Assembly (NCBI GenBank): GCA_023213395.1 | Contig: CM041465.1 | Coordinates: forward strand, 118,179,741 to 118,243,740 | Reading direction: 5' to 3' | DNA from: Cycas panzhihuaensis | Lineage: Eukaryota; Cycadophyta | Length of the DNA stretch: 64,000 nucleotides | Shown: one piece after another, positions 47,501-58,872 of the stretch | Layout of the letters: each line of letters begins with the position of its first letter | How positions within the stretch are numbered: the first letter of the stretch is position 1 | Position numbers and translations under genes: made by a program | The notes under the pieces: model-generated | The model's input: only the letters and a program-made list of their open reading frames with translations | What the model was told of the DNA's origin: nothing | Database searches by the model: none

Positions 47501-48765
47501 GAGTAAATTTTACATGATGCACATGCGTCTCCAATAGCAGGGCACTCGGGGTTCCTACGAATATACCACCGCTTAAAACAATCTTTCTTTTGGAAGGGAT
47601 AAAAAGGAGATGTAAAGAGATATGTTTCCTCATATGAAATTTATCAATGATATAAGATAGAAACAATCAAGTCTCTAGGATTGTTGCAACCCCTTCCCAT
47701 ACCAAATCAACGATGGGAAGATATTTCTATGGACTTCATCGTGGGTCTGCCCAAGTCAGAAGGAAAAGATACTATACTGGTGGTTGTTGATAGACTAACT
47801 AAATATGCTCATTTTTGTGGCATTCAGGCCACATATAAGGCAAAGCAAATTGTTAAGGTCTTTTTAAAGGATATACATAGTTTGCATGGCATGCCCAAAT
47901 GCATAGTCAGTGATCGGGATCCCAAATTTACCAGCAACTTCTGGACAGAACTCTTCCATCTACTTGGTACTAAACTAATAATGAGCTCATCCTACCATCC
48001 ATAAATAGATGGATAAACTGAGGTGGTTAATAAGTGCCTTGAAGGATACCTTCGATGTTATGCTTCAGATAAGCAAGGGCTGTGGCATCATTGGCTTCCT
48101 TTAGCAGAATGGTAGTATAATACAACCTATTATGTATCAGTATTAATGACTCTGTTCCAAGCATTATATGGCTATGAACCACCCACACTTAAAAACTATG
48201 CCATAATCAGTTCTAAGGTTCAAAAAGTCAAAGACCACATCCAACAACTAACAAAGATTCTTAAGCTACTTAAGGAAAATTTAAACCTTGCACAAAATCA
48301 GATGAAACAACAGGTAGATAAAGGGCAAAGTGAATGAGTGTTTCAACTAGGTGATTAGGTATACTTACGATTGCAATAATATAAGAAGACATCTCTCAAA
48401 TGGAATGGACAACATAAATTACAACCTCAATTTTATGGGCCTTACAAAATTCTCAAGAAGATTGGTAAAGTTGCATATGCCTTGGACTTACCACCACTAT
48501 CAAGGATCCATAATGTCTTTCATGTTTCATGTCTCAAGAAGGTAATTAGGCAAAAAACACAAGTTCAAACAAAATTACCTATCTTAAATGAGGAGGGGAA
48601 ACTTCAACTCATTCCAGAATGTACCATCGACCAAAGAATTTGACATCTATGATCCAGATAAATCATTGAGTATCTCATCAAATGGAAATAACTTCTGTGA
48701 GAAGATACAACATGGGAGAATGAACAATTTATCCTAGAGCACCCTAAGATCACCAAGCTTTAAGG
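44513..48765 (+). pseudogene. gypsy-4 gag-pol (chromodomain Ty3/gypsy)
   Basis: A single reading frame runs the whole length, about 1,415 codons, without a detectable frameshift but with about thirty stops. Gag: 44,513-45,280, with a knuckle CCNQKWNKDHKC that has lost its first Cys to Tyr. Protease: LIYSGSTHNFI at about 45,480, catalytic Asp replaced by Tyr. RT: KKDGSFRMCVDYRELNKI, SLDL, MPFGLTNTPSTF and the intact FFDDILIFS at about 46,517. RNase H: TIECDASG and STYEKEMLEILYAV. Integrase: GHSGFLRIYHRL, then VSSYEIYQ with both zinc Cys changed to Tyr; MDFIVGLP, VVDRLTKYAHF and IVSDRDPKF keep the catalytic Asp residues. Tail: HNVFHVSCLKK and a chromodomain EYLIKWK...TTWENE near 48,660-48,725, which in chromoviruses directs insertion to marked chromatin. 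Confidence 0.95.
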
Positions 48766-48778
48766 GCAAAGCTTTTTT

Positions 48779-48791
48779 AAGGGGGGGACTT
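48779..48791 (+). other. Polypurine tract of gypsy-4
   Basis: AAGGGGGGGACTT directly before the LTR start and after the chromodomain. Confidence 0.88.
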
Positions 48792-49171
48792 TATTAGGTA
48801 TCTAACCCTTAACTTACCTTCTCTTATATTCTCTTATATCTTCTACTTCTTCTCTCTCTTATATCTTTTATTTCTTCTACTTCTTCCCTTTTCTTAATAT
48901 CCCACATACATAAGTAGAAGGTTATGTAGTGGTCATTGAGCACTATATATATTCATGTAATATCCCACATGCATAAGGAGGAGGTTGAGTAGTAAGCATA
49001 AATCCATATATATATTCATGTAATTCTTAGAGTATGGTATCTTAAATATCATTATTATTGCATGTAATTGGGAGGTTGCCCCCTCGAAGGGTATTGCAAT
49101 ACAAGTGCTCTTTGGAGTTATTTGCTTATTATATTGGTGTGCAATTATCATTAAGGAGTGGTATCCTAACA
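48792..49171 (+). repeat. LTR of gypsy-4 (only copy)
   Basis: 380 bp from TATTAGGTATC (ancestral TGTTAGG) to GGTATCCTAACA, so its ends form the TGTTAGG/CCTAACA inverted repeat. It contains a duplicated TAATATCCCACATRCATAAG segment at about 48,896 and 48,960. It serves as 3' LTR of gypsy-4, yet a PBS-like sequence follows it as if it were a 5' LTR. Confidence 0.85.
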
Positions 49172-49173
49172 AG

Positions 49174-49423
49174 TGGTATCAGATCTAAGACCCAGCTTCA
49201 AATCCTATGGGGGCAACACTTCTTATAGGGGTGGTGGGGTGATATACCAAACGTCGTTAATGCACAAAACGCAGTTGTAGTCGGGGCCTATGGGGCGCAT
49301 GAATGCCGATGAAAGCGAGGCTAGGTGGGGTAAGCCCATTTGACCTAGGGGGAGGTAATGGTCTACTTGGTAGGTGGCCCTCTTTACTAACACCTCGGGG
49401 TTTTGGTATAATGGTTCGTTACA
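49174..49423 (+). repeat. Right inverted arm of insertion I
   Basis: Begins TGGTATCAGATC two bases after the LTR, the exact spacing of an initiator tRNA-Met PBS, and ends GGTTCGTTACA at the insertion border. Confidence 0.85.
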
Positions 49424-49428
49424 CATAT

Positions 49429-51050
49429 CTATATAGTTCTTAGAATGGTGTCATCCTTATTGTTATATAATAGGTATTATTGTACTATTATTTTACTAAG
49501 TGAAGCCATTTATGCCATTGATTTTGTTTATTTAATGAAAATTTCTATAGGTATCCCTATTGTTTACTACTTATTTCTACCCATTTATCTATGGGTGATA
49601 AGTTGTACTCATGTTAAATAGATCTTGCCAAAAGTGGCTTATGAATTTCTAATCTTGATCACTAATTATGATTTTGGAGAACCTGTGTAAGAGATGTATA
49701 TCTTTCATATATAAGTTAGATATTTAACTTGATTTTTCCATTATTTACATGCCATTGAAGTATGTATTTAGTGAGTCTATCCACAACTACAAAAATAACA
49801 TATTTTCCTTACAATTGAGGAAGCCCTATGATAAAGTCCATAGAAATTTCTTCCCATTATTTATGTGGGATATACAAGGGTTATAACAACCTAGGGTTAG
49901 CACATATCATATTCTAATACTATTTTAAGGATGTTTGCCTTTATTCCTATTTAATAGAAAGAGTTCCATATCTTTCAATATGTTTTATCTATTTTTGTAT
50001 GCCCTATTGTAGTTGTTGAATGGGCTTCTTCTAATAGAGTCTTTTTTATTTAAAACATCTTTGGAATGAATATATTATCTTTCTGTAGAATTAAGTCCCC
50101 TTGTGTTTCAAACCTTGGAGTCTTTTGGTCTTATATTTCTTCTAACATCTTTTGTGAGAATAGGTTGAACCTATATTTTTTAACTAATTCCTAAATCTAA
50201 CTGGGGATGGCCACTATTATTGTTTTGAAGGGCATTTCCATATCATTCTCTTATGGTATTCTTGATAATGGATCTACTATAACATTCTCTTTACCTCATT
50301 TATACATGATACTAAAGTCAAAAGTCCGTAACTTGTTAAGCCATTTTTGTTGTTCATCAAATAATATTTTCTAGTTTAGAAAGTACTTAAGACTATTGTG
50401 ATTTGGCCTAAATATAAATTTATTTCCCAATAAATATTAGTTCCATTATTGGATAATATGCATGATTGCTATCATTTCCTTATCATATATTAGTTTTTCT
50501 CTCTATTGTTTAGTTTCCAGATCCCATATATTATTGGTCGCTCTTCTTATATCAGGATGACCCCAATTCCAAACCTTAAAGCATCACATTCTAAGGTAAA
50601 TAGTTGGGAGAATTTTAGCATTGCTAAGATCGATGTCATGACCATAACCTTCTTGAGTGCTTAGAATACTTCTTATTCCAATGAATTCCATCTGAAAGCA
50701 TCCTTTTTCATAAGATCAGTTAACAGGGATGTAATATAGGCATATCCCTTAATGAACTTTCGAAGGAACCCTACTTCCCCTAAAAAAAATTTGGCACCAG
50801 TTACATTCTTTGATGTTGGCCAATTAATAATAGCTTGAATCTTCTTAGGGTCTATCTTAATGCCATCCTTTATGATAATATGGCCCAAATATTCTAACTC
50901 TTCCTTCTTAAATATGAACTTCTTTATGTTTGTATTGAACTAATTTTCCTCTAAATTTTGTAGAACTATTTTGATATTGTCTAGATGTTCTTTTTATATT
51001 TTGTTATATATCAAAATATCAAGGTTTGTGTATATGCAAGTTGCAGGTCA
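49429..51050 (-). pseudogene. gypsy-5 RT, RNase H and integrase core
   Basis: Read leftwards. RT starts at LDILIYNK (about 51,020; remnant of the DDILIY catalytic block, with the first Asp region altered), then HIIIKDGIKIDPKK, AIINWPTSKNVTGAKFFLGE and GFLRKFIKGYA (50,673-50,888). RNase H pieces with FTLECDAL follow at about 50,560. Integrase has WKKFL-like and IIISDQD blocks near 49,650-49,850 and ends at ELYRY where insertion I enters. Everything before the RT catalytic block is missing, because Copia-3 begins at 51,051. Confidence 0.85.
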
Positions 51051-51424
51051 TGCATTAAACCAACTAGAGGTAGGAACTACTACATACAAGGAACATGCTC
51101 AAGGGGACTCAAACACTAAATTTATTATGTTAAACTCCTAATAGAGAAAACCCACAAACTTAATATTTAATATATTAAAATATAAAACAATACATATTAT
51201 TTCAAGGGTGAGATAGAACACGAGTAGATAGATGAGATCACATCAATATGAGATGATAGTTGGAATACTAGGGGGTGTGTATAAATATACCCTAAAATGG
51301 TACCATATTATTTTATGTATGGTCATGGCTCTTCATCGTACCTATTTGCATAAGTATACATCCCTCTATTGCACATGCACATGATAGCTAATCCCTAGTT
51401 AACCTAAGTTAACTATTACTAATA
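51051..51424 (-). repeat. Probable 3' LTR of Copia-3
   Basis: 374 bp between TGCATTAAACC and ATTACTAATA. On the minus strand it starts TATTAGTAATAG (TG changed to TA) right after a seven-G purine tract (51,425-51,433) and ends GGTTTAATGCA at the gypsy-5 RT. The second LTR is beyond the window. Confidence 0.6.
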
Positions 51425-51433
51425 CCCCCCCTT
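51425..51433 (-). other. Polypurine tract of Copia-3
   Basis: AAGGGGGGG on the minus strand, directly before the LTR start. A second tract (GGGGGAGAA) at 52,469-52,477 is an alternative. Confidence 0.55.
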
Positions 51434-51454
51434 AATGCTAATAGGGGGTGAAAT

Positions 51455-52468
51455 AAAATTAACTATTCCATTAGTTAGGGGGTTTATCCCTGCAGACTGA
51501 TCCCCTCTCAAGGATGATCTTGTTGAGTGTTGATTGGTGACACTTATCAAATAGCTTTATGAATTAGTTTGCAACACAGTTAGTGGTTAAAGAGGATTCC
51601 ACCTAAAGATTGCTTTCATCAAATACCTCTTGAACAATCAACTAATATCTCACTTCTAATGTTGATACTTGACCTTGTAGGCACTCTCCCTCTAAACTAA
51701 GAGTTTCTTCCATAGGTCATAATGTTTCATCAATTAAAGATGAGTCCAAATCAAACACAGGGTATGTACCATTAGTATAATATAATTAGCATACTATTTT
51801 ATATTATCTTTCCTTAACAACCTCTAAAGTTTGTACCAAATGTAATCTCCTAAAGTATAGGTTAAGAAAAGTAGATTGAATATTATATTGATGTAACTTT
51901 CTACTAAGTATAGTTATTATATTTTACCTATTTAATATCTTCTGATTAATGGGTGTAATCATTATCTTAGGATCAATTCAAACAAAAGGGATATTTCCAT
52001 GTAAAGAATCTTTCTCCTTCTCTATAGTTACTCTCTAGGAAGGATACATTTGCCATAATGAATCAGGAATATGAGACTAAATGACTTTCATCATCTAAAG
52101 TTGACTAGTAGTTCAAGTTTTAATTAGCCTTTCTGTTACATCCTCAGTTATAACCAATAATGACTTAAAGGAGGTTGTCATCTCCTAAATGAGTAACTGG
52201 CATTTTTCATTACCATTTATTTTATCTTCCTCTTAGAGCTCAACCTTTACAAGATTAGGAGATGTCATGAAGGAGGAGTCACAAATATCTAATAGTAGAG
52301 GTTTATTAAACTAGTATATTGATGCTTTATTAATCTTTATATCCTAATAATGAAGAATATTCTACATCACCAAATCCAATAGTCTATATGTAGCTTTAGG
52401 TAACTTGAGATGCCTTTTAGGGGCCTAAGATGGGTCTATATATTTTAATATTAGGTATTATCCTAATA
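51455..52468 (-). pseudogene. Copia-3 extra frame downstream of pol
   Basis: One minus-strand frame can be read from about 52,468 to 51,455, broken by about seventeen stops but with no obvious frameshift. The stops are of types explained by Gln, Arg or Trp codon loss. Readable pieces include HLKLPKATYRLLDLVM, KPLLLDICDSSFMTSPNLV and FDLDSSLIDETL. I recognise no domain, no clear membrane segment and no signal peptide. The position, sense-oriented between pol and the 3' LTR, is where Sireviruses carry an envelope-like frame, but nothing here proves that identity. It could also be captured host sequence. Confidence 0.55.
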
Positions 52469-52474
52469 TTCTCC

Positions 52475-55040
52475 CCCATAATGGCTAATATGTAGAACTC
52501 CCAGCTTGTCTCTAAACTTATGAAATTTGATCTTTCCTAAAGCTTTTATGAATATATCAACTACTTGATCTTCTGTACTATAATATGCTAATTCTATTTC
52601 ACCTGCTTGTACCAGTTCTTAAATGAAATGGTGTTATGTCTTGATATACTTTGTTCTTTTGTGAAATATTGGATTCTTTGTCATTTTTATTGTACTTTGA
52701 TTATCACATCATATTCTTGTTGGCCCTTTATATTCTAACTAAAAATCCTATAATAGTCTCCTTAACCAAACTGTTTCATATGCCCTTAAAACTATTGCTT
52801 TGTACTTAGCTTCTACTATAGATAAAGATATTATATCCTACTTTTTGGTGCTCTAGGATATAGCTATTGAACCCATACTAAAAATATAACAAGAAGTCGA
52901 TTTCCTATCATTAACATTACCTGCCCAATCTGAATCTGTATACCCAACCAACCCAAAATTTGGAGAATATTTCTATAACAACCCATATTCTGATGTGTCT
53001 TTTAGATATCACAAAATTCTCTTAGCTGCTTGCCAGTGAGATGTCTTAGGTTCTTACATAAATCTTAAAATTGTACTGACTGCATGCATGATGTCTAGCC
53101 AAGTGGAATTTAGGTAAACAAGGCTTCCAATCAACTTCCTATAAAGAGTAGGATCTAATGGTGTGGAGTCATCGAGTTTAGATAATTTGAGTCCATATTT
53201 AGCAAGAGTATGCAAAGGTTTACAATCCACCATCTTAAACTTCTGAAGTAAGTCTAAGATATATTTTCTTTGGGAGATAAATATGTCATTTTCTCCTTGT
53301 CATACTTCTAGACCTAAGAAGTAATACATTATTCTAAGGTCTATCATTTCAAATTCTTTGCATATGTCTTTCTTAAAAGTTTGTAGAAGTTATGGATCAT
53401 TACTAGTGTATATAAAATAGTCTACATAAAGTCCCATAATTAAAATAGATTCTCCTTTATTTTTGATATATAGGTTTGGATTTGATTGAGATCTTTTGAA
53501 CCCTTGATTTTTAAAATAATTATCAATATAGGAATACCATGCCTTGGGGGCTTATTTCAAGCCATAAAGTGTTTTCTTGAGTTTATACCCTTTGTTTTCT
53601 TCCCCCATGACTTCTAAACTGATCGGTTAAGAGACAAAAATGTCTTCTTCAATATAGCCATTAAGAAAGGCTCTTTTGACATCCATTTGATAAACATCCC
53701 AACCTAGTTGTATAGTTATACTCAACATTAAATGAATAATTTCCATGCAAGCAATTAGAGCAAAGGTCTCATTGTAATCAATGCCTTCGCATTGGGTATA
53801 ACCTTTAATAACAAGTCTTGCCTTGTGTTTGTCAATGGAACCATCTGATCTAAATTTTATTTTATTTACCCATTTTGTGCCATTGACTTTCTTGTTGGAT
53901 GGAAGATTGACTAATTCCCAAGTATCATTTTTTATGATGGAATTGTATTATTCTCCCATTGCCTATTTCCATTTATCTTCTATATTGAACTCTTCAAATA
54001 TTTAAGGCTCATGGGATTTCATAACTTTACACATGAGGGTAAAGTTCACCTTTTGTGAGTGAGTTAATCATTTATCAAAATTGGTGTCAAAGATGTTATC
54101 CCTATCATGATTTCTTTGGACCTATTTTAGAAGGAATTATGATGGAGGTTGAGAAGAGATTCCCTCCCTACTTAGTTCATCAGTGATTCATCTAGAGTCG
54201 AACATGGGTGGTATATATCTTGACTTAGTGGAGGTATTAAGATTTATCATCACTTCTTTTCTTTTTTCTTGGTCATTATGGTAGCAAGTGTCTTCTTGGA
54301 ATTTTATGTCTCTACTTACCATAACCTTCCTTCTCTTAGGATCGTACACCTTATATGATTTGGAGGTTTCACTATAACCAATAAATATGAATTTAATACT
54401 ATGGTCATCCAGTTTAGATTTACTTTGATCAGGTATATATGCATAGGCTAAATAACCAAAAACTCTTAAGTGATGGATATTTGGCTTGTAACTTATTCAA
54501 GTATTTTCAAGTGTCTTCTACCTTAGGGCTTTAGTAGAGAACCTATTAAATAGATATATAGAGGTATGGACTGCTTCTACCTAAAATTCATGTCCCAAAT
54601 TTTTATCTTTCAACATGCACCTTGCCATTTCTACAATGGTGTGGATTTTCCTCTTAGCTATACCATTCTGTTGTGGAGTGTAGGGATTTGTGAGTTTCCT
54701 TCTTATCCCATGATACATATAATATGCCTTAAATTCATTGAAAGTGAATTCTCCCCTATTATATAATCTTAGTGAGAGAATTTTATATCCACTTTGTCAT
54801 TCCACATAGGTTTTGAAGTCAATAAAGTTTTGGAAGGCATCTAATTTAAACTTTAGGAAGAATACCCAAGTTTTTCTTATATAGTCATCAATAAATGTAA
54901 TAAAGTAATATGTACCTACCAACAAGGGGACATCCATAGGACTACAAATATCTATATAAATTAGTTGAAGGGGTCTAGATGCTCAATAGCTATAATCTGG
55001 AAACCTCTCTATGTGCTATTTTCTAAGTAAGCATCTGAAA
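52475..55040 (-). pseudogene. Copia-3 pol (integrase part, RT, RNase H)
   Basis: Read leftwards from the W insertion. The integrase core carries TYYFITFIDDYI-type and WVFFLKFKL blocks (about 54,830-54,920). Then come KSYKVYDPKRRKVMV (about 54,330), FGYLAYAYIPDQSKSKL (about 54,430) and RT with DVKRAFLNGYIEEDIFV-like text (about 53,650-53,690). The catalytic block YVDYFIYTS (about 53,410-53,430) has lost the second Asp. FEMIDLRIMYYFLGLEV, RKLIGSLVYLNS and YGLVGYTDSDWAG-like blocks follow, and RNase H ends with KFRDKLGVLHISHYG at about 52,480. Stops are frequent. Gag and 5' LTR lie beyond the nested insertions. Confidence 0.9.
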
Positions 55041-56062
55041 TGCTCTCCGCGGGGCGGTGATCCTATGTCTAGCAAAGGGGGATAAAAGACACTACGCTAA
55101 CTAGGCTAGACAGCAAGGACCTCACCTCGCAGGACGTCCATGCGCCAGAGCGAGGGTTCGGGACTGCAAGGTGCCTAGTTGCTTCCAGGTAGCCATGCGA
55201 AAGCGAGGCCTTCCTACCCTTCGGATGGCCGAGAAGGAGAGGAGGCGCCTCGCGCGTTGTGGCTTCTCAAGGCAATGAGAAGGCAACAAAGGCAAGGGGG
55301 AACAACCGATCCAACACACAAGCAAACGGCAAAAGGGATGGCTTGGGTTTGACACAAAAAAGGGGGTGCCTACACTATGCTACGTAAAGCAAGAAACTAG
55401 TGCAGAAAAGTAAATACAAAGAAACGATTATTTTTCCCTTTTTCTTTATGTTTTTTATCCTTTCTTATCTACCAGGCAGATGCAAAAAGGACAAGAATAA
55501 TATAAGGGGAAACACGAAGGAAATGAGAGGAATACCTGGATCCGGCTTTTGAGGTAGAAGCACGGTTGATCTTGCGAGGTTTTCGCTCCCTCTTTCTCCT
55601 TTCTCCATGCATGCAACGCCGGTTGACGGTGGTAAGGGGGTTCACTTACCTCCCCGTGAGCATGCGAAACCAAATGAAATGAAAGGACAAAATGGAAACT
55701 CAAAAGTAAGGGAGAGAAAATACCGTATGGGAGCTAATCGGTAATGGGTTCACACCACGCACCACCTCCACCAACGTGATCCTGTAAGAAAGTACGAAAA
55801 GCACCTTCCTCTCAAGAGAGAGGCTATAAAATATACAAGGAGATATATGTATATGTATTGCAAACTGAAATCAACTCAACTAATTAAACTAAGTTATGTG
55901 TTACAATGTAGCAAAAGAGAAACAAAATAAGAGCGCACGAGATACTCCTATACTATCAAATGCCACAAACACATAAAGTGGAACTGAGTATAGCCTCGGG
56001 ATGGATAACTCACCCACAGGAGGTCTCCAAAGGGGCTCGGGAGAGAAACACCGGGTGGTAAC
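55041..56062 (-). repeat. Element W: partial LTR, inverted relative to Z
   Basis: Its reverse complement aligns with the last ~1 kb of the Z LTR (about 57,640-58,604), for example GGCTACCTGGAAGCAAC and TAGCCTCTCTC. The left border has TGCTCTCCGC next to copia-3 sequence. W was therefore a minus-strand copy of the same family inserted in Copia-3, and Z later entered its LTR. The rest of W must lie beyond the window. Confidence 0.85.
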
Positions 56063-58604
56063 TGTTTCCCAGCTAGTGGGAATGGACTCGGGACGCATCG
56101 ACACAGGTTTGTGCAGGTATATGTTCTTACTTTTCTTACTTATGTTTGCTAAGGGAATTTAGAATAATTTGATTGACATATGCCTGCCTGCACGCATTGC
56201 TCGTTTGCCTGTTCATAATGCATGTGCCTAACGGCACCTCTTAGCCTATGACGACTCACAGCGGGGGCATCCATAAGCGGATGCGACACCCTGTATGGCG
56301 TACAGCCACTCACGATGTCTCCATGGTCTTTCGAGATGTTTCTGCCAGCCTGTTTGCTCTTGTTACAGCGTGCCACTTATGTTGCAAACCCTTCCTAAGC
56401 CTGGTTTAACCCTTAGTTGGGGCTCTTTGCACCATTTTGAGTACTTGCCCACTGCCTGGGCCTTCCCCCAGTTGATGTATTTCAGGCTTAGCCCTTGTTC
56501 TTAACTTAAAAAGCTGATTTTTATGACTTTTAGGTTATTTTTTTCTCTTTTTTCAAATTTATTTGTCTGCATTGCAAACTTAGCGGTACCACAAAGTTCT
56601 TGGTGATGCCGGTCGTCTGCGCGGTAAACTTCATGATGCCAAGTTCTTGCATGTCTGACTAAAATTTGAAAAAAAATAAACGCCGACGATGGCGCGTTTT
56701 TCGTGAGCTCGGCGTGGCTCCGAACGGTTGGAGGCGTCCCAAGGCCCCCAACGTTCACTTGCTATGCCCAAGGTATAAAACCCCTTTTTTTCATTCATTT
56801 GCCTCATTCTTGAGTTCACTTTTCTAGACTTCCAAGCAAAAACTCTCTACTAAAAGACAAAGGAAAACACAGAAACTAAGGATTTTCATGTACAGCAGTT
56901 GAGCAGAGGTGAAGTGGGCTACTACCAGCTGGAGTTGCAGGGCCATTGCTGCCCCCTACGTCTCTCCATCACAAGCTTCACCTTCTCTCACAAATACTCG
57001 AAGTTCCAAGGCATTTCTTCACAAAAAAGACTACTCCAAAGGACAACTTCTAGCTCCCATCTTGCACGGAGCTTCCTCCTTCCATTCTACTGCAAAGGAC
57101 ACTAAAAAACCAGCCTTAGACACTGCTTGTGCTGCTGCTCCAAGTGGCCAAGTGCATGCTTGCATGCTCTCCTTCATTCAAGGTATTTCTTGTCTCTTGT
57201 TGGTGCATTTTTCCTTGCTTTTTGTTGTTCTATTTGCAAGCTCTTCTCCCTCTTTTGCGTGAACTTTCTTTGGGATCTCCTTTGTCATTTGATGCAAGTA
57301 ACCTTAGCTAGTTGTGGCTTACTATAGTGCTGCCCTAGATTGGGTGCATTTTCTTGCATTTCCTTGAAACCCATCCTCTTCCTCTTAGTTTCCTCCTTCG
57401 CCATTTCCTAAGCTAGCCGGCATAAAGGGTTTCCACGGATTTGAGGGAGATAGGCGGGTTAGTCCCCATTGCCGTCCTTCTCCCCAAGGGTTAGTCCCTT
57501 ATCCTCTCCCCTTTAGCACCGTGCTTTCTTAGGAAGCAGAGCTAGGGAAGCCTTGGAGAGTTGGGTTGAGTTTCCCTCTTGGTGTAGGAAATTTGTTACT
57601 ACATGACTCACCTTGTTGCATGCTAGCACTTTGTTTTCCCTATACCTGTGGAGACCTCTCGTGGGTGAGTTAGCCATCCAGGGCTACACTCAATCCCATT
57701 TGGTGCGTTTTATGGTGTCTGACGTCAGCATATTTATCGCTGACCTTGTTTCATTTTCGTTACATGTTGGTGCTTAACTACATTTTTCTAGCGTAGTTGA
57801 TTTCATTTTCAGTATATACACATATATCTTGTTGTGCTTCGTAGCCTCTCTCCCGAGAGGAAGGCGTTTGTTGGGATTGTTTACAGGATTGCGTTGGAGG
57901 AATCATTCCGCGAGATCGACCCGTTGCCGGTCGGCCCCCATATGGTATTTCTTCTCCCTTTTCGGTTGAGCTTTGCTTTCGTTTCCTTCATTTCGTTTAG
58001 CCCTTGCATGCTTTTGGGGAGGTAAGTGCACCCCGTTCATTGTCTGCGATCGACGTTGCATGCGTGGGAGGAGGAAAGGAGCGCAACCAAGGAGGGGAAC
58101 CTGCGTTTCTACTCGGACGCCGTATCCAAGTATTTTCCACGTATCTCTCGTATTTCCTTTATGCTTTTATGTCTCTTTGCATTTACTTTGATAGGTAAAG
58201 GAACATAAAAGAAGAAGGGAAAATAACTGTTTATTTTACATTTGCCTTCTCGTACTATTTCTTTACATTGCATAACATAGGAATAGAAGACTTGTTTGTG
58301 TTGTATCCCCTAGCCGCATTCTACCCCGTATTCTTTACACTTTTGGTTGGTTGCCCCCTCGTCGCCTTCTCATTGCCTTGAGAAGTAGCGACGCGCGAGG
58401 ATTCTTTTCCCTTCCCAGCCATCCGAAGGGTAGGAAGGCCTTGTCTTGCACGGCTACCTGGAAGCAACCAGGCACCTTGTAGTCCGTGCAGCGCTCGGCG
58501 CCTGAGGCGTCTGCGAGGTATGATCCTCGCTATTTAGCCTGTTTAGCGTATTGTTTTATGCCCTTCCCGCTAGGCGTTGGATCATTACCCCGGAGGCGTT
58601 TCCT
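56063..58604 (+). repeat. 5' LTR of element Z
   Basis: About 2.54 kb, from TGTTTCCCAG to the PBS at 58,606. The terminal CA is changed (TCCTT). A TATA-like TATAAAACCCC lies at 56,774 and is a plausible promoter. Its final 1 kb is the inverted partner of element W. Open frames inside it (for example 56,909-57,262) have no domain and are not called. Confidence 0.9.
56774..56784 (+). promoter_or_regulatory. TATA-like element in the Z LTR
   Basis: TATAAAACCCC in the middle of the LTR, with a C/A-rich stretch about 40-100 bp downstream, is the best candidate core promoter. No direct evidence of use. Confidence 0.45.
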
Positions 58605-58605
58605 T

Positions 58606-58623
58606 TGGCGACCATCTTGGGGG
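58606..58623 (+). other. Primer binding site of element Z
   Basis: TGGCGACCATCTTGGGGG, same as in Y apart from the last base. Confidence 0.75.
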
Positions 58624-58872
58624 CCCGATGGGGAGCTAGATCCGCTTCCCCTTCGTGTTGGTGCTCTTGCCTTTAGGTAGGTTCACATCCTATGTTGTGA
58701 GTTGGGCAACCCCCAACGGGTTTGCAGTGCTTTCCTTTCTTTTCCTTTTCGCCTTTTCTAACAACGCTCGCGGAGGCGTTGCATGCGACGTTTCTCGCAG
58801 CTTGCGGGGTTGCCGCCGTTGTTAGAAGACCAATCGTCGCGTTTCATTCCATCGTCGAACCCCGTTTCGGCA

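Larger units (their letters stand above)
43234..49423. mobile_element. Insertion I: 6.2 kb unit with ~250 bp inverted ends
   Basis: It interrupts the gypsy-5 integrase between ELYRY and YKPPS. The left end TATAATGAACC and the right end GGTTCGTTACA are inverted copies; the ancestral form TGTAAYGAACC...GGTTCRTTACA has the TG...CA ends and 5 bp duplication of a retroviral-type integrase. Inside lies gypsy-4 (+), with its 3' LTR but no 5' LTR. The arms end internally in sequences matching an initiator-Met PBS. This does not fit a normal LTR element, whose ends are direct repeats, nor a common DNA transposon of 5 bp duplication. Confidence 0.7.

Noticed and set aside
49174-49423. tRNA gene or tRNA-derived SINE, suggested by TGGTATCAGA and TTCAAATCC
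   Set aside because: TGGTATCAGA is complementary to a tRNA 3' end (a PBS), not tRNA sequence. No cloverleaf or poly-A tail was found, and the two copies sit at insertion borders as inverted arms.
43234-49423. Mutator- or hAT-type DNA transposon
   Set aside because: The duplication is 5 bp, the ends are TG...CA-like and no transposase is present; the enzymes inside are gypsy gag-pol.
53823-54766. Plus-strand frames of 60-66 codons
   Set aside because: They are the reverse of Copia-3 pol and read as shadows.
56501-58208. Open frames inside the Z LTR, such as 56,909-57,262
   Set aside because: They are non-coding LTR sequence by position, overlap in several frames and have no known motif.
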